Source: an uncultured Bryobacterales bacterium
GTDB taxonomy: Bacteria > Acidobacteriota > Terriglobia > Bryobacterales > UBA6623
NCBI GenBank assembly: GCA_946887065.1
Contig: CAMPKL010000100.1
Span: 1 to 9,396, forward strand
Reading direction: 5' to 3'
DNA length: 9,396 nt
The translations under genes were made by a program, and so were the position numbers. Position 1 is the first letter of the stretch, and each line of letters opens with the position of its first letter. Below, piece by piece: positions 1 through 5,659 of the stretch. The notes under the pieces were generated by a model, which made no database searches, was not told the origin of the DNA, and saw nothing but the letters and a program-made list of their open reading frames with translations.

Positions 1-442
1 CCGGAAGGCGATGGAGTTGAATCCCACTCAGGCCGGCTATCCCAACAACCTTGGTTTAGCTCTGATTCAGGCGGGCCAGCGCGATGAAGGCATGGCTATG
101 CTGCAAACAGCGGCCGCTTCCGATCCGGCAAACGCCGGCAAATACTATTTCAACGTCGGCGCGATTTTGACCAATAGCGGCGACATCGACGGCGCAATCG
201 ATGCGTTCCGCAAGGCGACCGAAGCGCAGCCCGACTACGCCGCCGCCCACTACCAACTGGGGATGTCCCTGGTCGGCAAGGCCACCTTCACCCCTGAAGG
301 GGCTATGAAGCCGGTTGAGGGCACCTTGGAGGCCTTCCAGAAGTACCTCGAACTGCAGCCCACCGGCCCGGACGCCGAGACGGCGAAGGCTATGGTCGAG
401 AGTTTGACGACCACCGTCGACACGTCCATCAAGAAGAAGTAA
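1..442 (+). CDS. Tetratricopeptide repeat protein, C-terminal part (5' end outside the window)
   Basis: This is the tail of a TPR scaffold protein. The reading frame is open to the left edge: codons before the first ATG (position 11) read R-K-A and complete a typical repeat ending A-M-E-L-N-P, so the ATG is internal and the gene is cut by the window. Three repeats can be followed. The first runs from about A-G-Y-P-N-N-L-G to S-D-P. The second runs from Y-Y-F-N-V-G to E-A-Q-P. The third runs from A-A-H-Y-Q-L-G to L-E-L-Q-P, with about 14 extra residues (around T-F-T-P-E-G-A-M-K-P) between its helices. The end is lysine-rich. TPRs bind other proteins; the partner cannot be told from this fragment. 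Two hairpins follow the TAA stop directly, suggesting that the transcript ends here. The TPR assignment is firm, the exact role is unknown. Confidence 0.9.
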   Translation, partial: RKAMELNPTQAGYPNNLGLALIQAGQRDEGMAMLQTAAASDPANAGKYYFNVGAILTNSGDIDGAIDAFRKATEAQPDYAAAHYQLGMSLVGKATFTPEGAMKPVEGTLEAFQKYLELQPTGPDAETAKAMVESLTTTVDTSIKKK

Positions 443-463
443 CTTTCGCCGGCCCGGCGAAGG
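443..463 (+). terminator. Hairpin just after the TPR gene (first of two)
   Basis: The 9-base arms CTTTCGCCG (443-451) and CGGCGAAGG (455-463) pair around a 3-base loop with one G-T wobble. The hairpin starts on the base after the TAA stop. No T-run follows, so alone it is a weak terminator. It may protect the 3' end of the mRNA or act with the next hairpin. Confidence 0.45.
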
Positions 464-469
464 TGTCAC

Positions 470-499
470 AGGGCGTCGGCCGATCGGTCGACGCCCTTC
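470..499 (+). terminator. Strong GC-rich hairpin, candidate intrinsic terminator
   Basis: GGGCGTCGGCC (471-481) pairs with GGTCGACGCCC (486-496) around a GATC tetraloop, with one G-T wobble. An outer A-T pair (470/497) extends it to 12 pairs. The bases that follow are TTCGTCATT, a modest U-rich tail. It lies between the TPR gene and the next start, as expected for a terminator of the upstream unit. It also argues against the GTG start at 463 for the next gene, because that start would put this structure inside the coding region. Confidence 0.55.
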
Positions 500-516
500 G
501 TCATTCCGGCCAGCTT

Positions 517-798
517 ATGCGCGTCATCGTCATCCTCATCCTGATCGTGATTGCCCTCGGCGTTTTGCGCATGCTCGTCGGCGACGTCATCAAGGCGGTC
601 AGCAAGACGATGAAGGCGCCGCCCGACGCCCCGACCGCGCCTACAGCCGGCTCCACGGCCGGACGGCTCGTCAAGGATCCCCAAACAGGCAACTACATCG
701 ATGAACGCAGCGCCGTCAAGGCCGACGTCAGCGGAACGACCTACTACTTCGAGTCCGCCGCTAGCCGCGACGCGTACCTCCGCCGGCAGCGCTCGTAG
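517..798 (+). CDS. Small membrane-anchored protein with a cysteine-free YHS-like domain
   Basis: This 93-residue protein has three parts. An uncleaved hydrophobic N-terminal anchor spans roughly residues 2-22 (rich in V, I, L). A Pro/Ala/Thr linker spans about 33-48. A C-terminal segment, residues 51-90, has the outline of a YHS-type metal-binding domain: D-P-x-x-G at 54-58, Y-I-D-E-R at 60-64, then Y-Y-F-x-S at 76-80 and R-D-A-Y-L at 84-88. Canonical YHS domains read D-P-V-C-G and Y-F-C-S-x-x-C. Here the three cysteine positions are Thr57, Glu79 and Ser83, so the metal site is gone. I chose the ATG at 517 because it begins at the membrane segment; an in-frame GTG at 463 lies in a terminator-like hairpin. 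No clear ribosome site is seen. Similar small anchored proteins (the PP0621-like type) exist in many bacteria, mostly without known function. The fold is inferred from motif spacing only. Confidence 0.75.
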   Translation: MRVIVILILIVIALGVLRMLVGDVIKAVSKTMKAPPDAPTAPTAGSTAGRLVKDPQTGNYIDERSAVKADVSGTTYYFESAASRDAYLRRQRS

Positions 799-830
799 GT
801 TCTCTGTCGCATTCGCGTTCGGTTGATCCC

Positions 831-836
831 TAAAAT
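831..836 (+). promoter_or_regulatory. -10-like box TAAAAT before the lipoprotein gene
   Basis: TAAAAT, followed by GG, sits 28 bases before the lipoprotein ATG and matches the sigma-70 -10 consensus at five of six positions. No good -35 hexamer is seen 16-18 bases upstream. The predicted RNA start would leave a leader of about 20 bases containing the GGGAG ribosome site. Confidence 0.5.
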
Positions 837-849
837 GGAAGTTCGCCCT

Positions 850-854
850 GGGAG
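850..854 (+). promoter_or_regulatory. Ribosome binding site GGGAG for the lipoprotein gene
   Basis: GGGAG lies 10 bases before the ATG at 865, within a workable Shine-Dalgarno distance. It is among the clearest ribosome sites in the window and supports the chosen start. Confidence 0.6.
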
Positions 855-864
855 TCGTTGAACG

Positions 865-1617
865 ATGAAGATCGCCTCAGCTTGCGCGCTCGCCGCCTTC
901 GCGCTGCTCACTTCGTGCGGGGACGAGCAACCTGTCGAATCCGGCGCGGTGCAGGTCACCCACGAAATGCACGACACGATGGGCGGCTTGGAAAACTGGA
1001 ACAGCACCCGCTACGTCAACTTCAAGTTCCAAGTCGGCCAAAACGGCGAGTGGCGCACGTCCCGAGCGCATCTTTGGGATAAGTGGGAAGGGCGCTATCG
1101 CCTGGAGTCGACCGACAACGAAGGCGTTCACACCGTCACCCTATTCAACGTCAACAACAAACAAGGCAAGGTCTACGCAGACGGCGAAGAGCTTCCAGCC
1201 GAGCAAGCCCAAGAACAAATCGACGCGGCCTACCGCGCCTACATCAACGACACCTACTGGTTGGCCATGCCCTGGAAGTGGTTGGAGCCCGGCGTAAACC
1301 TCCAGCTTCTCGGCGAACAAACCGTTAACGGCGAAGCCTGCGATGTCGTCGAACTGAGCTTTGAGCAAGTCGGACTTACGCCCGGCGACGTGTACAAGGC
1401 CTTCGTCTCCAAGGCTTCGCATCTCATGATTCATTGGGAGTACAGGCTGCAGAGCGATCAGGAAGGTTCCTGGGACTGGATCTACACAACGACCAACGGG
1501 CTCAAGCTGGCCGCTACGCACACCCAACCGGACGGGCGCGAAATCAACATGGGCGATACGGTCGCCGGCAATGAGGTCGACGAATCGCTATTCACCGATC
1601 CGGCCAAGACTCTATAG
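865..1617 (+). CDS. Exported lipoprotein of unknown function
   Basis: This 250-residue protein begins with a lipoprotein signal peptide: a basic start (M-K), a hydrophobic core at about residues 4-15 and the lipobox L-T-S-C with Cys18 as the lipidated residue. Gly19 follows, so there is no inner-membrane retention Asp at +2 by the E. coli rule. The mature part is rich in aromatic residues and looks beta-stranded. Notable segments are the W-D-K-W-E-G-R-Y-R-L stretch (71-80), N-D-T-Y-W-L-A-M-P-W-K-W (128-139), then G-E-Q-T-V-N-G (150-156) and L-T-P-G-D-V-Y (171-177). These resemble periplasmic proteins with a LolA-like or DUF6503-like fold that bind lipid or another hydrophobic ligand; I cannot assign one firmly. 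It has its own promoter-like box and ribosome site. pgk starts 73 bases downstream, but nothing shows a functional link. Confidence 0.85.
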   Translation: MKIASACALAAFALLTSCGDEQPVESGAVQVTHEMHDTMGGLENWNSTRYVNFKFQVGQNGEWRTSRAHLWDKWEGRYRLESTDNEGVHTVTLFNVNNKQGKVYADGEELPAEQAQEQIDAAYRAYINDTYWLAMPWKWLEPGVNLQLLGEQTVNGEACDVVELSFEQVGLTPGDVYKAFVSKASHLMIHWEYRLQSDQEGSWDWIYTTTNGLKLAATHTQPDGREINMGDTVAGNEVDESLFTDPAKTL

Positions 1618-1690
1618 CCTCGCCGTTAAATTCTATTGATCGAAAGCGGCGCTCGCGTCGTCGAAGAAGGACTATCTCACAGGTTTCTCC

Positions 1691-2878
1691 ATGGCTTACA
1701 AAATCATCAGCGATCTCAATCTGCAAGGAAAAACAGTTTTCATGCGCGTGGACTTTAACGTGCCGCTGGACAAGGCCACAGGCGCCGAGATAACTTCCGA
1801 TACGCGCATTCGCGCCGCCCTGCCCTCCATTCAACTCGCCCTCGACAACGGCGCCGCACTCGTTCTGGCTTCGCACCTAGGACGTCCCGACGGCAAGCGA
1901 GTGGCAACGATGAGCCTTAAGCCCGTCGCCGCGAGGCTTTCCGAGCTACTAGGACGGCCCGTGCAGATGGCCAACGATTGCGTTGGCCGCGAAGTCGAAG
2001 CTTTGGCCGTCGCGCTCAAGCCCGGCGATGTCCTCTTGCTTGAGAATCTGCGCTACCACGCCGAGGAAGAAGCCAATGACGAATCGTTCTCACGACAACT
2101 GGCCGCCCTCGCCGACGTTTACGTCAACGATGCATTCGGCGCCGCGCATCGCGCCCATGCTTCGACGGTCGGCATCGTGGCTCACGTCAAAGAATCCGCT
2201 GCCGGTCTACTGATGGATAAGGAACTTACCTGGCTATCCAAGGCGACGGCGTCGCCTGAACATCCCTACGTCGCTATCGTCGGCGGCGCGAAAATTTCAG
2301 GCAAGATTGACGTCGTCGAAAACTTCTTGCGTCTCGCCGACAAAGTTCTCATCGGCGGCGCAATGGCCTACACGTTCTTCAAGGCCCAGGGCAAGCAGGT
2401 CGGCGGATCTCTCGTTGAAGACGAGAAGCTCGATCTCGCCAAAGAGACGATGGCCAAGGGCGGCGGCAAGCTAATGCTGCCCGTCGACCATGTGATCGCT
2501 TCAAGTTTTTCCGCGGAAGCGGAAACAAAAATCGTTGACGTGGAAGAGCCTGTACCTGCCGGCTGGATGGGCCTCGACGTAGGGCCGAAAACGATCGCCG
2601 CATACTCCGAACAGATCGCCGGGGCAAAGCTGATCGTGTGGAACGGCCCGATGGGAGTCTTCGAGTTAGAGCCCTTTGCTAAGGGAACGCTTTCGGTTGG
2701 CCGCGCTGTCGCGGACTCCGCCGCAGTGAGCATCGTCGGCGGCGGCGATTCGGAAAAAGCGATCAAGAAAGCCGGCATCGCCGCCAAGATTTCGCACGTC
2801 TCGACCGGCGGCGGCGCCTCTCTCGAATTTCTCTCCGGTTTGAAGTTGCCCGGCGTTGAGGCGCTCGGCGGCATGTAG
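1691..2878 (+). CDS. pgk: Phosphoglycerate kinase
   Basis: This enzyme transfers phosphate from 1,3-bisphosphoglycerate to ADP, giving 3-phosphoglycerate and ATP in glycolysis, and runs in reverse in gluconeogenesis. It is cytosolic. The 395-residue length is normal for a bacterial PGK. Substrate-side residues are visible: R-V-D-F-N-V-P at 19-25, Arg39 in D-T-R, S-H-L-G-R-P at 61-66 (His62), Arg121 in E-N-L-R-Y, and R-A-H-A-S at 154-158. The nucleotide side is also intact: V-G-G-A-K with Lys201, W-N-G-P-M-G-V-F-E at 317-325, G-G-G-D-S at 350-354 and S-T-G-G-G-A-S at 371-377. The ATG at 1691 gives the usual short N-terminus. The ribosome site is weak (AGG at 1681-1683; AAGGA at 1667-1671 lies too far away). 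No gap or tpi gene is next to it, so it stands apart from a classic glycolytic operon. Confidence 0.98.
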   Translation: MAYKIISDLNLQGKTVFMRVDFNVPLDKATGAEITSDTRIRAALPSIQLALDNGAALVLASHLGRPDGKRVATMSLKPVAARLSELLGRPVQMANDCVGREVEALAVALKPGDVLLLENLRYHAEEEANDESFSRQLAALADVYVNDAFGAAHRAHASTVGIVAHVKESAAGLLMDKELTWLSKATASPEHPYVAIVGGAKISGKIDVVENFLRLADKVLIGGAMAYTFFKAQGKQVGGSLVEDEKLDLAKETMAKGGGKLMLPVDHVIASSFSAEAETKIVDVEEPVPAGWMGLDVGPKTIAAYSEQIAGAKLIVWNGPMGVFELEPFAKGTLSVGRAVADSAAVSIVGGGDSEKAIKKAGIAAKISHVSTGGGASLEFLSGLKLPGVEALGGM

Positions 2879-2901
2879 GCAAACATTGGCGCCCCGATTT
2901 T

Positions 2902-2945
2902 CGCGGCTTGCTGAAACACTTTGCGCTAGCCGCGTGTTTGTCTCT
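2902..2945 (+). terminator. Candidate weak terminator or overlapping hairpins after pgk
   Basis: CGCGGCT (2902-2908) pairs with AGCCGCG (2928-2934) across a 19-base loop, and the following bases, TGTTTGTCTC, are T-rich. A second stem, AAACAC (2914-2919) with GTGTTT (2934-2939), interleaves with the first, so the two exclude each other unless they form a pseudoknot. This could end the pgk transcript, but the long loop makes it a weak call. Confidence 0.3.
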
Positions 2946-2977
2946 CGTAATCCCTGTTCACGTGCATTGCGCGTCGA

Positions 2978-2983
2978 TACAAT
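2978..2983 (+). promoter_or_regulatory. -10-like box TACAAT before mutS
   Basis: TACAAT, followed by GGG, lies 21 bases before the mutS ATG. TGTTCA at 2955-2960 is a poor -35 candidate with a 17-base gap. The implied leader is only about 15 bases and contains no Shine-Dalgarno sequence. Confidence 0.5.
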
Positions 2984-3004
2984 GGGTTCGCTTCCCCGTA
3001 GTTC

Positions 3005-5659
3005 ATGCCGCAAAAGACCTCGACATCGCCGCTCATGCGGCAGTATCACGCCATCAAGGAACAAGTCCCGGGGACTCTACTCTTCTTCCGGCTCGGCGAC
3101 TTCTTCGAACTTTTTTTTGAAGACGCCATCGTCGCCGCGCGCGAACTCGACATCACTCTCACCTCTCGCAACAAGGAACAAGGCGAGAAGATTCCCATGT
3201 GCGGAGTGCCGGCGCGAAGCGCGGATTCCTACATCGCCAAGCTGATCGAGAAGGGTTATCGAATCGCCATCTGCGAGCAAGTCGAAGAAGCATCCCACGG
3301 CAAGGGGCTCGTACGCCGCGAGGTCACGCGCATCATTACCCCCGGTACGGCCAGCGACCTAGGCTTGTTGAAGTCCGGCGAGAACAACTATATCGCCGCG
3401 GTCATACAGCGCGGCGACGTGACCGGCTTCGCCTACGTTGACATCTCAACCGGCGAGTTTCGCCTTTCCGAGATGATCCCCGCGGAAGCCGCGACGGCGT
3501 TGGAAACCCTCCAGGTCCGCGAGGTACTCTCTCCATCCGCCGGTCCGCTGTTCCAAACAAACCCGCGCCGCAACCGTGACGGCAACGGCAACGGCAACGG
3601 CAATGGCGGCGGACGCCAACAGATGCACAGCGAGGTAGAGCCTTGGACTTTTGATTTCGATTTCGCCGAGCGGCTGCTCCAGGATCACTACGGTCTGCAC
3701 TCGCTCGACGGTCTCGGCATCGCCGACCGCCGCGCGGCCGTGTCCGCCGCGGGCGCTTTGTTGCACTACCTGCGAGAAACACAGAAGACCTCCCTCGACC
3801 ACCTGGAGAGACCTGCTTGGTTCCAGCAGCAAGAGCGCATGGCGCTAGACGCCGTCACCGTTCGCAATCTCGAAATCGTCGAGCCGCTTTTCCGCGGTAC
3901 GAAAAACTCGACGCTGCTGCACACCATCGACCAGACATCCACCGCCATGGGCGCCCGCCTGCTGCGTCAGCAAGTGCTCCGCCCGTCGCTCGATCAACAG
4001 GAGATCGAGGCGCGCTCGGGAGGGATCGCCGAACTTATCGCTCAAACCATCACACGCACCGAAATCGCCCGTGAACTGCAGTCGGTCGCTGACATCGAAC
4101 GCTTGCTTGCGCGCGTCTCTCTTGGCTCCGCCACGCCCCGCGATGTCGCCGGCCTGGGACAATCCCTGCGCTGCCTGCCCATGTTGCGCGGCCTTGCGGG
4201 CAAGCTCAGATCAGAGCGCATGCGTCAACTGCTCGCGCGCATGGAGGAGTTAGCGGACATCCGCGAACGCATTCTGAACACTCTCGATGAGAGCCCTCCG
4301 CTCGCGATTTCCGACGGCGGCGTCGTCGCCAAGGGTTTCGATGCGGAACTCGACGAGCTGCGAGAACTCAGTCAGAACAGCCGCGGCTTCATCGCGCGCC
4401 TAGAAGCGCAGGAGCGCGAGCGGACGGGAATCGGCTCGCTCAAAGTTCGCCACAACAACGTCTTCGGCTTTTACATCGAGGTCTCCAAAGCGAACGCCCA
4501 TCTCGTACCCGCGTCCTATGACCGCAAGCAAACGCTGGTCAACGCGGAACGTTTTATCACGCCGGAGTTGAAGGAGTACGAGTCGAAGGTCGTCGAGGCG
4601 GAAGAGCTCATTCTCGCCAAAGAAAAGTCGATCTTCGAAAGCGTACGCGCCGCGACTGCCGCCGAGGCGCAGCGCATTCGCCAGGTCGCTTCCGCCATCG
4701 CGGAGCTCGACTTCCTCGTCGGCTTGGCCGTCGTCGCCGCCGAGCGCAAATACGTCCGTCCCGTCTTCACCGATACCGGCGAAATTCAAATCTGCGGCGG
4801 CCGGCATCCCGTCATTGAGGTTCTCGCTGAAGAGGGCGGCTTCGATCGTTTCATCCCCAACGACATCTACCTCAACAACACTGACCATCTTTGCGCGCTG
4901 ATTACCGGGCCGAACATGGGCGGCAAGTCCACCTACTTGCGGCAGGTCGCCTTGATTTCCATCCTGGCCCAGATCGGCTCCTTCGTGCCCGCCGTCGAAG
5001 CGCGGCTGCCCATCATCGATCGCGTCTTCACCCGCATCGGCGCCAGCGATAACCTCGCCTTGGGACGCTCCACTTTCATGGTTGAGATGACGGAGACCTC
5101 CGAAATTCTCAACACCGCCACTTCGCGCAGTCTCGTCCTGCTCGACGAAGTCGGCCGCGGCACCTCAACCTTCGACGGCCTCTCCATCGCCTGGTCCGTG
5201 GTCGAAGACATCTGCAAGCGTGTCGGCGCAAAGACGCTCTTCGCCACGCACTACCACGAACTCACGGAACTCGCCGACAGCCTCGACGGCGTTTTCAATC
5301 TGCACGTCGGGGTTCAAGAGTCCGGCGACCGCATCATTTTTCTGCGCAAGGTGCAGCCCGGCAAAGCGAACCGCAGCTACGGCATCGAGGTCGCCCGCCT
5401 CGCCGGCCTGCCGCTGCCGGTGATCAACCGCGCCCGCCGCGTTCTCGAAATGCACGAGCAACGAGAAGTCTCCGTCACCGAAGAACTCACTCCCGCCCAC
5501 TCGGACTCCGCCTTGCAGGTATCGATCTTCCAGAGCGACTCGGGCATTCTAGAAGAGTTGCGGTGCATCGACGTCGACAATCTTAAGCCCATCGAGGCGT
5601 TGAACCTGCTTACCGCCTGGCAGCTTCGTCTGTCTCAAACCGTCAAGGCGTTGACCTAA
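3005..5659 (+). CDS. mutS: DNA mismatch repair protein MutS
   Basis: MutS binds mispaired or looped DNA and starts mismatch repair together with MutL. The 884-residue protein is slightly longer than E. coli MutS (853). The mismatch-recognition domain (about 5-115) carries G-D-F-F-E-L-F-F-E-D-A, in which Phe33 and Glu35 match the Phe-x-Glu reader. The connector domain has a low-complexity Gly-Asn insert at 193-203. The core and clamp occupy about 265-575, with F-G-F-Y-I-E-V-S-K at 487-495. The ATPase domain has Walker A G-P-N-M-G-G-K-S-T at 635-643 (Lys641), Walker B L-L-D-E at 712-715, G-R-G-T-S-T-F-D-G at 717-725 and T-H-Y-H-E-L at 748-753. Q-V-S-I-F at 838-842 fits a sliding-clamp-binding motif, and the end (P-I-E-A-L-N-L-L) is the usual C-terminal element. 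The ATG at 3005 matches the family N-terminus. No ribosome site is visible. anmK follows with no gap. Confidence 0.98.
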   Translation: MPQKTSTSPLMRQYHAIKEQVPGTLLFFRLGDFFELFFEDAIVAARELDITLTSRNKEQGEKIPMCGVPARSADSYIAKLIEKGYRIAICEQVEEASHGKGLVRREVTRIITPGTASDLGLLKSGENNYIAAVIQRGDVTGFAYVDISTGEFRLSEMIPAEAATALETLQVREVLSPSAGPLFQTNPRRNRDGNGNGNGNGGGRQQMHSEVEPWTFDFDFAERLLQDHYGLHSLDGLGIADRRAAVSAAGALLHYLRETQKTSLDHLERPAWFQQQERMALDAVTVRNLEIVEPLFRGTKNSTLLHTIDQTSTAMGARLLRQQVLRPSLDQQEIEARSGGIAELIAQTITRTEIARELQSVADIERLLARVSLGSATPRDVAGLGQSLRCLPMLRGLAGKLRSERMRQLLARMEELADIRERILNTLDESPPLAISDGGVVAKGFDAELDELRELSQNSRGFIARLEAQERERTGIGSLKVRHNNVFGFYIEVSKANAHLVPASYDRKQTLVNAERFITPELKEYESKVVEAEELILAKEKSIFESVRAATAAEAQRIRQVASAIAELDFLVGLAVVAAERKYVRPVFTDTGEIQICGGRHPVIEVLAEEGGFDRFIPNDIYLNNTDHLCALITGPNMGGKSTYLRQVALISILAQIGSFVPAVEARLPIIDRVFTRIGASDNLALGRSTFMVEMTETSEILNTATSRSLVLLDEVGRGTSTFDGLSIAWSVVEDICKRVGAKTLFATHYHELTELADSLDGVFNLHVGVQESGDRIIFLRKVQPGKANRSYGIEVARLAGLPLPVINRARRVLEMHEQREVSVTEELTPAHSDSALQVSIFQSDSGILEELRCIDVDNLKPIEALNLLTAWQLRLSQTVKALT
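3111..3118 (+). repeat. Run of eight T inside mutS
   Basis: Eight consecutive T fall in the codons for Leu36-Phe37-Phe38, immediately after the Phe-x-Glu mismatch reader. One base gained or lost would shift the mutS frame near residue 38. I noticed no comparable homopolymer in the rest of this GC-rich window. Confidence 0.9.
3581..3604 (+). repeat. In-frame hexanucleotide repeat (GGCAAC x3, then GGCAAT) in mutS
   Basis: Four tandem 6-base units, the last with a C-to-T change, encode Gly-Asn repeated four times (residues 193-200), followed by three more glycines. Each unit adds two residues without changing frame. The tract lies in the connector domain, between the P-L-F-Q-T-N and W-T-F-D-F-D segments, in what should be a surface loop. 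Confidence 0.9.

Noticed and set aside
11..442. ATG at 11 as the true start of the TPR gene
   Set aside because: The frame is open upstream, and the preceding codons complete the conserved end of a TPR unit, so the gene is cut by the window edge.
463..516. GTG at 463 as the start of the YHS-like protein
   Set aside because: It would add 18 residues encoded by a strong hairpin, and the hydrophobic anchor begins exactly at the ATG at 517.
2368..2919. A 183-codon minus-strand frame over the end of pgk
   Set aside because: It is a shadow of pgk, Pro/Ser/Thr-rich with no recognisable domain and no promoter or ribosome site.
2908..3120. A 70-codon frame starting with TTG whose first 22 residues look like a signal peptide
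   Set aside because: It has a TTG start and no ribosome site, and overlaps mutS by over 110 bases. The part after the signal-like stretch is simply mutS read in another frame.
3402..3832. Arg-rich and Val/Ala-repeat minus-strand frames opposite the mutS repeat tract
   Set aside because: The repeated residues are only the reverse reading of the Gly-Asn hexamers, so there is no independent support for a gene.
4400..4888. A 162-codon minus-strand frame inside mutS
   Set aside because: It is antisense to the MutS clamp and core region, with acidic low-information protein and no start signals.
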